A stretch of 64,000 nt of DNA from Robinsoniella peoriensis (GCF_000797495.1 NZ_JTGN01000008.1:124001-188000); one strand, 5' to 3'; positions 35,537-44,011 are shown, counted from the first letter of the stretch. A program made the numbers and translations. The notes: a model not told the origin generated them from the letters alone.

Positions 35537-36673
35537 ATGGATCTGACAATAACATCCGTTATTTCTCTGGTTATTTGGGGGAATCTAGCGATCCTGGTAC
35601 TTTCTGTATTGTTCAGTTCGTCAAAGGTATTTAATTCTATGAATTGTAACTGTATGCTTTTTTTGCTGGTTATTACGCTGTTAAGATTCCTGTGCCCTTT
35701 TGAGTTCATATCTATTTCTGTACCAATTTTATCTCAAAAGCTTCTTCCGCCAGTTTCAGATTTTCTACGCCTTACTTCCGTTTCTTTTGCAGGAAAAGAA
35801 TTTTATGTATATGAGTTTCTACTTTTTGTGTGGATTACGGTTTCACTTACGTTACTCATAAAACTTCTATATCAATATATGCGATTTAAAAGTAAACTAA
35901 AATTATTAGTTTCTAACAGCAAATGCTTGGAAGTATTCGATATCACATCTCCAATATCGGAGGAAAAAATCCGTATTTACAAAAGTGCTTATATTTCTGG
36001 ACCAATAATAAGCGGAGTTGTTCATCCTGTTATTTTATTACCCGATTTTTCATATTCAAAAAAAGAACTGCAATTGATATTGCAACACGAAATTCAGCAT
36101 TACCATCTTAAAGATGTTCTTTTTAAAGTGGTAACTGAGCTTTTTTGTATTTCTTACTGGTGGAATCCACTGATTTACGTCTTGAAGAAAAAATTATTTT
36201 TTTTATTGGAGATTAGGGCAGACTCATTAGTATGTAAATCTTTCTCAGATACAGAACGTCTGGAGTATCTGCAGTGCTTAAAGGTATTTTACCAATATAA
36301 AACTACGTTTTATAGGTTTAGCTTAGGGTTTTCGGGTTTTAGAATCGAAAATTCACTTGTTCGAAGAGCAAAGTATTTAGTTGAAAACAAGCATGAAAAG
36401 AAAACTATGTTTTTTTCCAGTGGAATAATAATTCTAATGTTAATTATTTCTATATTTTATATTTTTGAACCATATGCTCCTCTTCCTTCAGAGATAGCCG
36501 AAACTACATTTACACTTTCACAAAACAATTACATTATACAAACTGAAGATAATTCTTATGAAATGTATGATAATGACAGCTTTTTAGGAACAGTAAATGA
36601 CCCCTATTCAGATTTTCTTAAAGAACTGCCGATTTATTACATTAACAAAAAAGGAAAGGTTATTAGATATTGA
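35537..36673 (+). CDS. M56/BlaR1-like membrane metallopeptidase without a penicillin-binding domain
   Basis: 378 residues. Four or so membrane helices come first (about 5-30, 38-58, 90-112 and 291-310). The zinc site is H184-E185-x-x-H188 in QHEIQHYH, with E225 in LEIRADS as third ligand, typical of M56. After the last helix only about 70 residues remain outside; BlaR1 has a 250-residue beta-lactam sensor there. The signal is therefore not likely to be a beta-lactam bound in the classical way. It should cleave or inactivate the BlaI-type repressor just upstream. AAAGGAGG precedes the start. The stop lies inside a decayed repeat end. Confidence 0.9.
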   Translation: MDLTITSVISLVIWGNLAILVLSVLFSSSKVFNSMNCNCMLFLLVITLLRFLCPFEFISISVPILSQKLLPPVSDFLRLTSVSFAGKEFYVYEFLLFVWITVSLTLLIKLLYQYMRFKSKLKLLVSNSKCLEVFDITSPISEEKIRIYKSAYISGPIISGVVHPVILLPDFSYSKKELQLILQHEIQHYHLKDVLFKVVTELFCISYWWNPLIYVLKKKLFFLLEIRADSLVCKSFSDTERLEYLQCLKVFYQYKTTFYRFSLGFSGFRIENSLVRRAKYLVENKHEKKTMFFSSGIIILMLIISIFYIFEPYAPLPSEIAETTFTLSQNNYIIQTEDNSYEMYDNDSFLGTVNDPYSDFLKELPIYYINKKGKVIRY

Positions 36674-36819
36674 AAAACAAATTAGTTCCGTGCGTCACAG
36701 TTTGTGGGAGATTTCTCCCGAATGAAGGCGCGTATCGGGCTACGTAACCTGAATTCGAGGCAAATATGCCGCAAAATGGGGAGTGCAGATGGCGGGAATG
36801 AATATTTCGACGCAGTCTA
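36664..36819. repeat. Family-1 palindromic repeat, near full length, decayed ends
   Basis: The middle (GTGCGTCACAGTTTGTGGGA, the CGTA-CGGGCTACG core and CAAATATGCCGCAAAATGG) matches the copy at 38815-38978. Both ends are weaker but still flanked by TA. It bounds the AT-rich island on the right, and the stop of the M56 gene falls in its left end. Confidence 0.85.
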
Positions 36820-36846
36820 ATGTAATTGCAAATTTAAATTGTCATA

Positions 36847-36906
36847 TACTCCTTCTGATCCACCAGATAGTTACTAAATATCAGTGGATCAGGAGGAGTT
36901 TTTTGT
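36847..36906. terminator. Terminator before trpB
   Basis: ACTCCTTCTGATCCAC pairs with GTGGATCAGGAGGAGT (one bulge), followed by TTTTTTG. It ends transcription from the island. The rest of the 36674-37065 gap holds the repeat and the trpB promoter. Confidence 0.85.
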
Positions 36907-37004
36907 CTATTTGCTTTTGGTAGTGTAAGCAATGGCTCCGCATGTTCTGAGAACTCGCCTTTTTCCTAATAGGAATCAACAAGTATCTGTGCACTTCAAT
37001 TTAG

Positions 37005-37033
37005 TTGAAAATATGGTACTTTCATGCTAAGAT
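37005..37033 (+). promoter_or_regulatory. Promoter of trpB
   Basis: TTGAAA and TAAGAT with 17 bases between them, giving a leader of only about 25 bases. No T-box or leader peptide fits in that space. Confidence 0.65.
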
Positions 37034-37065
37034 AAACATAATATTAAATTTTACGGAGGGGTATC

Positions 37066-38280
37066 ATGGACTATAGAACATATTTGAGAAATTATCCTGA
37101 TAAAGATGGTCGATTCGGACCTTATGGGGGTGCTTATCTGACCGAGGAATTAAAACCGGCCTTTGAAGAAATTGCAGATGCATATCAGACAATCTGTCAT
37201 TCATCCCAGTTTATCAATGAATTGCGAAGAATCCGCAAGGAATTTCAGGGAAGGCCGACACCGGTTTATCATTGCGAGCGTTTATCAGGACTTTTAGGAA
37301 ACTGCCAGATTTATTTAAAAAGAGAAGACTTAAATCATACAGGAGCACATAAGCTGAACCATTGCATGGGTGAGGGGTTACTTGCAAAATTCATGGGCAA
37401 GAAGCGTCTGATTGCAGAAACAGGGGCAGGACAGCATGGAGTGGCACTGGCTACGGCAGCTGCATTTTTTGGTTTAGAGTGTGAAATTCATATGGGAGAA
37501 GTTGATATTGCGAAGCAGGCTCCAAATGTGACAAGAATGAAGATCCTGGGTGCAAAGGTAGTTCCCGTTTCCCATGGTCTTAAAACTTTAAAAGAAGCGG
37601 TAGATTCTGCATTTGAATCCTATGCCAAAAATTATAAAGATTCTATCTATTGTATCGGATCAGCACTTGGACCACATCCATTCCCTTTGATGGTAAGAGA
37701 TTTTCAATCGGTTGTGGGATATGAAGCGAAAGACCAGTTTAAGGAAATGACAGGACTGCTTCCGGATGTTGTCTGTGCATGTGTAGGCGGAGGAAGTAAT
37801 TCCATCGGTATGTTTATACCATTCCTGGAAGAGGCAGTGGATATTGTGGGAATCGAACCCCTGGGGCGTGGATCAGGACTTGGGGATCATGCGGCATCCA
37901 TGACTTATGGAGAAAAAGGGGTTATGCACGGTTTCGAGAGTATTATGCTGAAGGATGACAAAGGAGAACCGGCACCAGTTTACTCCATTGCCAGCGGGCT
38001 GGATTATCCGTCTGTAGGTCCGGAACATGCATTTTTAAGAGATTTGGACAGAGTACAGTATACAACTGCCAGTGACGAAGATGCAATGGAAGCATTCTTT
38101 AAGCTTTCACGCTATGAGGGAATTATTCCTGCAATTGAAAGTTCACATGCAGTAGCTTATGCCATGAAGAAAGCACAGGAAATGAAACAGGGATCTATCC
38201 TGGTATGCCTGAGTGGAAGAGGCGATAAGGATATTGACTATGTGGTTGAACATTATGGATATGGGGAACAATTCCTGTAA
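37066..38280 (+). CDS. trpB: Tryptophan synthase beta chain, stand-alone
   Basis: 404 residues, TrpB family: pyridoxal-phosphate lysine K96 in HTGAHKLNH, ETGAGQHGVA, the phosphate-binding GGGSNSIGM and the C-terminal CLSGRGDKD. It joins indole and serine to make tryptophan. No trpA or other trp gene is in the window. It could work with a TrpA encoded elsewhere or alone on free indole, which gut bacteria often meet. CGGAGGGG precedes the ATG. Its own promoter and short leader show single-gene transcription. Confidence 0.95.
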   Translation: MDYRTYLRNYPDKDGRFGPYGGAYLTEELKPAFEEIADAYQTICHSSQFINELRRIRKEFQGRPTPVYHCERLSGLLGNCQIYLKREDLNHTGAHKLNHCMGEGLLAKFMGKKRLIAETGAGQHGVALATAAAFFGLECEIHMGEVDIAKQAPNVTRMKILGAKVVPVSHGLKTLKEAVDSAFESYAKNYKDSIYCIGSALGPHPFPLMVRDFQSVVGYEAKDQFKEMTGLLPDVVCACVGGGSNSIGMFIPFLEEAVDIVGIEPLGRGSGLGDHAASMTYGEKGVMHGFESIMLKDDKGEPAPVYSIASGLDYPSVGPEHAFLRDLDRVQYTTASDEDAMEAFFKLSRYEGIIPAIESSHAVAYAMKKAQEMKQGSILVCLSGRGDKDIDYVVEHYGYGEQFL

Positions 38281-38287
38281 GAAAATA

Positions 38288-38334
38288 TTGTATAACCCAC
38301 GGAAGTAGTGTATAATACTTTGTATATCAAAGTA
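38288..38334 (+). promoter_or_regulatory. Promoter with FabT-like operator, upstream of the MarR gene
   Basis: TTGTAT (38288-38293) and TATAAT (38311-38316) are 17 bases apart. The perfect dyad TACTTTG-TATAT-CAAAGTA (38316-38334) begins at the last base of the -10 box. This matches the TTTGA/TCAAA-type sites of fatty-acid regulator FabT and implies autorepression. Confidence 0.75.
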
Positions 38335-38382
38335 AATTAATGGCTAACAGCCAGGTGAGGATCCAAAGAAAGAGGTGATAAT

Positions 38383-38817
38383 GTGAATACGCATGATACG
38401 ATAAATGATGTGTTGGTTAATTTGTTTAATGACATTATGGCAATAGAAGAAAAAGCGATTATTACAGGTGAATTTAAAGATATATCCAACAACGATATGC
38501 ACATTATCGAGGCAATCGGTGAAAACGACGCAAAAAATATGTCTACTGTTGCAAAATCCCTTTCAGTAACCATGGGTACACTGACGATTGCCATTAACAG
38601 TCTTGTGAAAAAAGGATATGTGGATAGAATCCGCAGTGAAAAGGACAGGCGTGTCGTGCTGATTTCTCTTTCTGAAAAAGGAAAGCGGGCATTTAGCCAT
38701 CACAAACAATTTCATGAACAGATGGTTAAAGCGACCATAAAGGGACTTTCCAGGGATGAGATGAAAGTTTTGGGACAGGCGCTGTCCAATTTAAAAGAGT
38801 TCTTTCGGAACTACTAG
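38383..38817 (+). CDS. MarR-family regulator, FabT-like
   Basis: 144 residues with a GTG start after AGAGGTGAT. The winged helix contains MSTVAKSLSVTMGTLTIAINSLVKKGYVDRIRSEKDRRVV in pieces typical of FabT, the repressor of fatty-acid synthesis in Firmicutes (VTMGTLTIAINSLVKKGY is the recognition part). The operator in its own promoter is of FabT type. No fab genes follow, so either it acts at a distance or its operon has been split. Its TAG stop is made by the TA and first G of the repeat inserted at 38815. Confidence 0.85.
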   Translation: MNTHDTINDVLVNLFNDIMAIEEKAIITGEFKDISNNDMHIIEAIGENDAKNMSTVAKSLSVTMGTLTIAINSLVKKGYVDRIRSEKDRRVVLISLSEKGKRAFSHHKQFHEQMVKATIKGLSRDEMKVLGQALSNLKEFFRNY

Positions 38818-38978
38818 AGCGTGTTTTAAAATTGCTTTCTGGCACCTGTGCGTCACAGTTTGTGGGAGATTTGTTCCGGATGAAGGGCGCGTAGCGGGCT
38901 ACGTAACCTGAATTCGGGGCAAATATGCCGCAAAGTGGGGCGTGCAGATGGCAGGAATGAATTTTCAAACACGCTCTA
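38815..38978. repeat. Family-1 palindromic repeat, reference copy
   Basis: A complete copy: TA, then GAGCGTGTTTTAAAATTG, about 125 bases with the core CGTAGCGGGCTACG, then GAATTTTCAAACACGCTC and TA. It is palindromic overall, so it can fold into one long hairpin. The last TA is also the first TA of the family-2 element that follows. Confidence 0.95.
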
Positions 38979-39140
38979 GTGCATCCAGGCATAAATATGC
39001 CACTATATAGCACCCGCTATCCGCGCCAGCTGCACGTCTGTGAATCTAGTCGTAGCCCGCTACGCCGTCGATTCACAGACGCACACCTAACGCAGATATC
39101 AGGCACTATATACCGACGTATTTACGCCGGGATGCACTAG
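38976..39140. repeat. Family-2 palindromic repeat, copy 1
   Basis: 165 bp from CTAGTGCATCC to GGATGCACTAG. Inner arms CGTCTGTGAATC and GATTCACAGACG surround a core with CGTAGCCCGCTACG. It is nearly identical to 43847-44011. The interval 38818-39353 holds this repeat, its family-1 neighbour, a terminator and a 20-bp relic, but no gene. Confidence 0.95.
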
Positions 39141-39162
39141 TTTTAAAAAGATCAAATGCAGG

Positions 39163-39203
39163 AGAAGCCGAAAACTATAAAATTAGTTTTCGGCTTCTTT
39201 TTG
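39163..39203. terminator. Intrinsic terminator, displaced from its gene
   Basis: AGAAGCCGAAAACT pairs with AGTTTTCGGCTTCT and is followed by TTTTTG. It probably ended the FabT-like gene before two repeats pushed it 345 bases away. Confidence 0.92.
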
Positions 39204-39290
39204 TACAAATAATAGTAGCATTGCCCACAACTATTAGACGAAAGTGCATAGGAACGGTTGAAAAAAAGAGGTAGATTAATAGCAGTGTAT

Positions 39291-39310
39291 CTAGTGCCGC
39301 CCGGCACTAG
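39291..39310. repeat. Family-2 relic, ends only
   Basis: CTAGTGCC-GCCC-GGCACTAG: the two 8-base ends of the family-2 element fused with four bases between. It looks like an almost complete internal deletion or imprecise loss. Confidence 0.65.
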
Positions 39311-39353
39311 TCCATAAAGCTTTTAGAAAACTGAAATGAAGAGGAGAATAGTA

Positions 39354-41156
39354 ATGCGGCAGACAAAATGGGTATGGGGGCAGATAAAAGGGTTTCAGAG
39401 AATATATATAATTTATCTGATGCTTTCTATGATTCCCCAGGTTATGATGTTGATAAACCCAATGATTACACAGCGTATTGTGGATGAGGTTCTTTATCAG
39501 ATTGCGGACTTTCAGGGAAATATGGATCCCCTTATCAGACACTTAATTATGCTAATTATTTTAATGATTGTGTTTACTGGTATACGGACACTGATTCGCT
39601 ATATTTCCATAGTCGGTATAGAGGATTGCGGGCAGTTGTTTCTGGTTTCAGTAAAGGATAAGATTTATGGTAAGCTGCAGCGCCAGGATCGGGCTTTTTA
39701 TAAATGCCATAAGACTGGAGATCTGATGACCAGAGTGACCGGTGATGTGGAAATGGGTAAGCATGGTCTGGTTCATCTTCTGAGAGGATTTTTGGAGTGT
39801 GCCGTTCTTTATGGGGCAAGTGCGATTTATATGTTTACAAAGGATGTGGTACTCACGTTTTCCCTGATGGTATTTACGCCTCTTATTTTTATTGTTACAT
39901 ATCGGTTTGCAGTCACGGCTCATCCATACTATGTTGCACTGCGTGAGAAGTTATCTGTTTTAAACAGCAATGCGCAGGAGAATATCGAGGGAAACCGCAT
40001 TGTAAAGGCATTTACCCGTGAGAAATATGAAAAGGAAAAATTCAAGAATAAAAACTGGGAGTTCAGGAACGCAAATCTGAAAGCATCGTTGGTATGGCTG
40101 CGCTATTATCCTGCCATTGAAGGATTTTCCCAGGCACTGCCTGTAGTGGTATTGATACTGGGAGGATATTTCCTGATGACAGGAAGGATTAGCGGAGGTA
40201 CTTTCCTTGCTTTCAACAGTCTCTGCTGGACGTTAGCGGCGCCAATGCGTACCCTGGGTATGCTGATTAATGATACCCAAAGATTCTTTGCGAGCATGGA
40301 TAAGGTCATCGACCTCTATGAAGCAGAGCCGTCTATTAAAAATAAAGAAGACGGCAGTCAGTTAAAGGTGGACCGTCTAAAGGGAGCCATTGAATTCCAG
40401 GATGTAAGTGTTCAATTAGAGCATAGTGACATATTAGAGCACGTAAATCTTAAAATCAATCCGGGTGAGACGGTAACCATTATGGGCGCAACCGGTTCTG
40501 GAAAGACTACCATTATTAACTGTATCTCCCGGTTTATTGATGTGACAGGAGGCCGTGTCCTCCTGGATGGTATTGACGTAAGGGATTATGATCTTGATAC
40601 ACTTAGAAGAAACATTGGAGTAGCGAATCAGGACGTTTTTCTGTTTTCAGATACGGTTGATCAAAATATTGCTTTTGGAAATACGAATTTGCACCGCCAT
40701 GAAATAGAGCGGTCGGCAAAACTTGCAAAGGCCGATTTTATCTGGAACATGGGACAGGGATTTGAAACGATAGTCGGAGAGCGTGGAACCGGTCTTTCTG
40801 GCGGGCAAAAGCAGAGACTGGCGCTTGCAAGAGCGTTGGCAGTGAAACCACCTATTTTGATTCTGGATGATACCACTTCTGCAGTTGATATGGAAACGGA
40901 AACCTCTATCCAGGAAAATCTGGAGCATCTGGATGCTCAATGCACAAAACTTATTATTGCACAGAGGTTTTTTACTGCACGAAAATCCGATAAGATTATT
41001 ATTTTGGAAAAGGGGAAAATCGTGGAATGCGGAACCCACAAAGAGCTTTTGAAAGCAAAAGGATATTATGCTGATATTTATATGCTCCAAAAGGGGCTGT
41101 CCACTATGGATGAAATAGATTTGGAGCTTGAGAAAGGAGGGGAGCAGGATGGCTAA
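39354..41156 (+). CDS. Heterodimeric ABC exporter, subunit with the degenerate ATP site
   Basis: 600 residues: about six membrane helices (1-330), then an ATPase domain with Walker A GATGSGKTT and signature LSGGQKQRLALARAL. Walker B is ILILDDTTSAVD, with Asp in place of the catalytic Glu, and the H-loop is AQRF, with Gln in place of His. These two changes mark the degenerate half of BmrCD/LmrCD/TM287-type exporters. Substrates of such pumps are drugs, peptides or lipids. GAGGAG precedes the start at 39354. Its stop overlaps the next gene by 8 bases. Confidence 0.94.
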   Translation: MRQTKWVWGQIKGFQRIYIIYLMLSMIPQVMMLINPMITQRIVDEVLYQIADFQGNMDPLIRHLIMLIILMIVFTGIRTLIRYISIVGIEDCGQLFLVSVKDKIYGKLQRQDRAFYKCHKTGDLMTRVTGDVEMGKHGLVHLLRGFLECAVLYGASAIYMFTKDVVLTFSLMVFTPLIFIVTYRFAVTAHPYYVALREKLSVLNSNAQENIEGNRIVKAFTREKYEKEKFKNKNWEFRNANLKASLVWLRYYPAIEGFSQALPVVVLILGGYFLMTGRISGGTFLAFNSLCWTLAAPMRTLGMLINDTQRFFASMDKVIDLYEAEPSIKNKEDGSQLKVDRLKGAIEFQDVSVQLEHSDILEHVNLKINPGETVTIMGATGSGKTTIINCISRFIDVTGGRVLLDGIDVRDYDLDTLRRNIGVANQDVFLFSDTVDQNIAFGNTNLHRHEIERSAKLAKADFIWNMGQGFETIVGERGTGLSGGQKQRLALARALAVKPPILILDDTTSAVDMETETSIQENLEHLDAQCTKLIIAQRFFTARKSDKIIILEKGKIVECGTHKELLKAKGYYADIYMLQKGLSTMDEIDLELEKGGEQDG

Positions 41157-42915
41157 AAACAGATTTGATCAAGACGAAAGCCTTGAAAAAGAATTTGACT
41201 TTTCTCATATGAAAAGATCAATTGTATACGTGAACCGCCATCGTAAGAAGATGATTATCTCACTTCTGCTGTCGGCAGCATCCGTTATCTGCTCCCTGAT
41301 TCCGGCAAAAATTATCGGTTATGCAGTGGATAATACTATTCCGAAAAAAGATATGCAGCAGCTTATTACGCTTACGGCAGCTATGGTAGTATTAATTGGG
41401 ATCAGCGTGGCGCTTGCCGTGGTGCGGGCTAAAATTATGGCATATGTAGGTCAGGATATTATTTTTGACATTCGAAATGATTTGTTCGAAAAGCTGCAAA
41501 AGCTGCCGTTTAAATATTATGACGAACGTCCTCATGGAAAAATTCTGGTCAGGGTAATCAATTATGTAAACAACGTTTCAGATATGCTGTCCAATGGTAT
41601 TATTAACTTTATTCTGGAAACATTCAATATTATTTTTATATTATTTTTTATGCTGACGACCAGTGTTAAGCTGACACTCATTGTTTTGGCAGGAATTCCG
41701 GTTTTGGTTGCAGGTCTTCTGTATCTGAAGCCAAAGCAGCGTAAAGCATGGCAGTCGGTCAATAATAAAGGATCTAATATGAATGCATATTTTCAGGAGA
41801 GTATTAATGGGGTTACCATTACACAGAATTTTGTGCGTCAGCAGGAGAATGAAGCGATTTTTAAAGAGTTAAATACTGAGAATTACAATGCATGCATGCG
41901 AGCTCTCAGACTGGCATATCTGATTTCTCCTATTGTGGATATAGTGGCAGTGGCTGCGGTGGGGGCCATGTATCTGGCAGGTGTGGCATGGCTAAAGCCT
42001 GTGGTAAGCTTTGGTGTTATCCTTGTGATGGGGGATTATGCATGGAGAATGTGGCAGCCTATCATTAACATTGCCAATCTTTACAATAACCTGTTAAATA
42101 CAATGTCTTACCTGGAACGTATTTTTGAAATTATGGATGAGCCGGTGGACATTGAAGACAAACCAGAAGCAGTCAAGCTTCCGCCCATCACGGGACAGGT
42201 TGATTTTGAGGATGTAACTTTTGCTTATGAGGGGGACCAGAATATACTGGAGCATATGGACCTGCATATAAAGCCGGGAGAGCATATTGCGTTGGTTGGG
42301 CCTACTGGTGCAGGAAAGTCTACAGTTGTAAATCTTTTATCCAGGTTTTATGATGTTAATGCCGGAAGGATTCTTGTGGATGGGCATGACATCTCAGAGG
42401 TAACGCTTCATTCTCTGCGGGAACAGATGGGAGTCATGCAGCAGGACAGCTTTATATTTTCGGGGACGGTGTCAGATAATGTGCGCTATGGCAGACTGGA
42501 AGCCAGTGATGAGGAAATCGAAAAAGCGTGTGAAACAGTATGCGCGGCAGAATTTATCAGGGAGATGGAGCATGGTTTTCAGACAAATGTGGGAGAGAAC
42601 GGAGGAACACTTTCACAGGGACAAAAGCAGCTGCTTGCATTTGCAAGGACACTGCTGCGTAATCCTAAAATACTGATTTTGGATGAGGCTACCTCATCCG
42701 TGGATACGAAGACAGAAAGGCTCCTGCAGGAGGGGCTTCAGAAACTTATGGAGGGAAGAACATCTTTTGTTGTAGCACACAGACTGTCCACCATTAAGAA
42801 CTGTACCAGAATCCTCTATATTTCCGATAAGGGAATTGCTGAGAGTGGAAGTCATGATGAACTCATGTGCCGGAAGGGACTTTATTATAATCTGGTTATG
42901 TCACAGTCTAAATAA
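41149..42915 (+). CDS. Heterodimeric ABC exporter, subunit with the active ATP site
   Basis: 588 residues: six membrane helices, then Walker A GPTGAGKS, Walker B ILILDEATSSVD with the catalytic Glu, and H-loop VAHRLST. Its own signature is LSQGQKQLLAFARTL with Gln for the first Gly, so the site it completes on the partner is the degenerate one. Together with the gene before it there is one working and one silent ATP site. The start is ATG 41149 after AAAGGAGGGG inside the end of the first gene. The convergent AraC gene ends 5 bases away. Confidence 0.95.
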   Translation: MAKNRFDQDESLEKEFDFSHMKRSIVYVNRHRKKMIISLLLSAASVICSLIPAKIIGYAVDNTIPKKDMQQLITLTAAMVVLIGISVALAVVRAKIMAYVGQDIIFDIRNDLFEKLQKLPFKYYDERPHGKILVRVINYVNNVSDMLSNGIINFILETFNIIFILFFMLTTSVKLTLIVLAGIPVLVAGLLYLKPKQRKAWQSVNNKGSNMNAYFQESINGVTITQNFVRQQENEAIFKELNTENYNACMRALRLAYLISPIVDIVAVAAVGAMYLAGVAWLKPVVSFGVILVMGDYAWRMWQPIINIANLYNNLLNTMSYLERIFEIMDEPVDIEDKPEAVKLPPITGQVDFEDVTFAYEGDQNILEHMDLHIKPGEHIALVGPTGAGKSTVVNLLSRFYDVNAGRILVDGHDISEVTLHSLREQMGVMQQDSFIFSGTVSDNVRYGRLEASDEEIEKACETVCAAEFIREMEHGFQTNVGENGGTLSQGQKQLLAFARTLLRNPKILILDEATSSVDTKTERLLQEGLQKLMEGRTSFVVAHRLSTIKNCTRILYISDKGIAESGSHDELMCRKGLYYNLVMSQSK

Positions 42916-42919
42916 TAAA

Positions 42920-43822
42920 TCATGGTAAACTCTTTCGATATTCGTTAGCAGTTTTCCCGGTAATTTTTTTAAAGGATTTGTTAAAAAACCGATAGTCGGA
43001 ATACCCTACCTGATTGCTGATTTCCGTAATGGAAAGGCTGGGATCTAAAAGCAGCTCACATGCCTTCTCTATTCGGATGTGCTGCAGATATTCTACAATG
43101 CCGGATCCGGTTGCCTGCTTAAACAAGCTCGACAAGTAACTTTTACTTAAGAAGAAATTACCGGAAAGTTCTCCAATGGTAATTTTTTGAGAATAATTAT
43201 TCTTTAAGTATTCGATGCAGTCTGGGATTAACTGGTGGAGATAACGGTTATCCTGAGTGCTTGCCGGAGTAGTTTTCATTTTATAGAAGCGATGGATTTT
43301 CAATAAAAGCTCGCAGAGAGTAAGCTTCAGTATCTGGATGTAATTGATACCCTCTGTAGTAAATTCCAAATATAATTTTTCATAAAGCTGTTCAATATCC
43401 GTGCGCATGGAGCCCTGGAGACGGAGATCAGGGGTATAAATGATTTCTTCTGCATAGAGCGATTTGTAGAGCATGATGTCCGTCAGCTCTGTCAGAAGCG
43501 GAAGGCTTATATTTATATCCGAAATAAACTGGGGCAGAAATGCCAGGTTATATACAACTAAATGCTCAGAATTTGTCCTGTCAGTAGGATAGAAGCAGTG
43601 TGCAGTCTGGGAATTTATAATATAGAGTTCACCCTTGCTTACCGGATAGGTAATATCGTTATACAAATGAAAGCCCTTTCCGTCGCATACGTAAGCAATT
43701 TCTATAAAATCGTGGGTATGTACCTTCAAATCTGAGAATTCGGTATGGTAATATTTTTCTATATAAAAAGAAAGTTCTTTTTTGGGAAATATATGGTCCG
43801 GTGTTAGATTTGGAATATCCAT
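42920..43822 (-). CDS. AraC-family regulator with cupin sensor
   Basis: 300 residues. The N-terminal cupin-like ligand domain (about 10-150) contains KVHTHDFIEIAYVCDGKG. The C-terminal AraC DNA-binding domain (about 200-298) has two helix-turn-helix units: ITIGELSGNFFLSKSYLSSLFK and ITEISNQVGYSDYRFFNKSFKK in the two halves. Such proteins sense sugars and activate nearby carbohydrate genes; the divergent glycosidase gene at 44339 is the likely target. AAAGGATT precedes the start. A family-2 repeat sits 25 bases upstream, in its promoter space. Confidence 0.93.
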   Translation of the reverse strand: MDIPNLTPDHIFPKKELSFYIEKYYHTEFSDLKVHTHDFIEIAYVCDGKGFHLYNDITYPVSKGELYIINSQTAHCFYPTDRTNSEHLVVYNLAFLPQFISDINISLPLLTELTDIMLYKSLYAEEIIYTPDLRLQGSMRTDIEQLYEKLYLEFTTEGINYIQILKLTLCELLLKIHRFYKMKTTPASTQDNRYLHQLIPDCIEYLKNNYSQKITIGELSGNFFLSKSYLSSLFKQATGSGIVEYLQHIRIEKACELLLDPSLSITEISNQVGYSDYRFFNKSFKKITGKTANEYRKSLP

Positions 43823-43846
43823 GGAAAATCCTTTCTGTATGGCTGG

Positions 43847-44011
43847 CTAGTGCCTCCCGGCGTAAATACGCCACTATATAGCACCAGCTATCCGCGCCAG
43901 CTGCACGTCTGTGAATCTAGTCGTAGCCCGCTACGCCGTCGATTCACAGACGCATACCTGACACAGATATCAGGCACTATATATCGACGTATTTACGCCG
44001 GGAGGCACTAG
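43847..44011. repeat. Family-2 palindromic repeat, copy 2
   Basis: 165 bp from CTAGTGCCTCCCGGCGTAAA to the inverse end, same length and almost the same sequence as 38976-39140. It lies in the divergent space between the AraC and GH106-like genes. Confidence 0.95.

Noticed and set aside
36847..36906. Trp attenuator in front of trpB
   Set aside because: The stem lies upstream of the recognised trpB promoter and there is no leader peptide with Trp codons; it is the terminator of the previous unit.
36664..39140. An insertion sequence with its own transposase
   Set aside because: The repeats are about 160 bp with no open frame of useful length, and no transposase is seen anywhere in the window.
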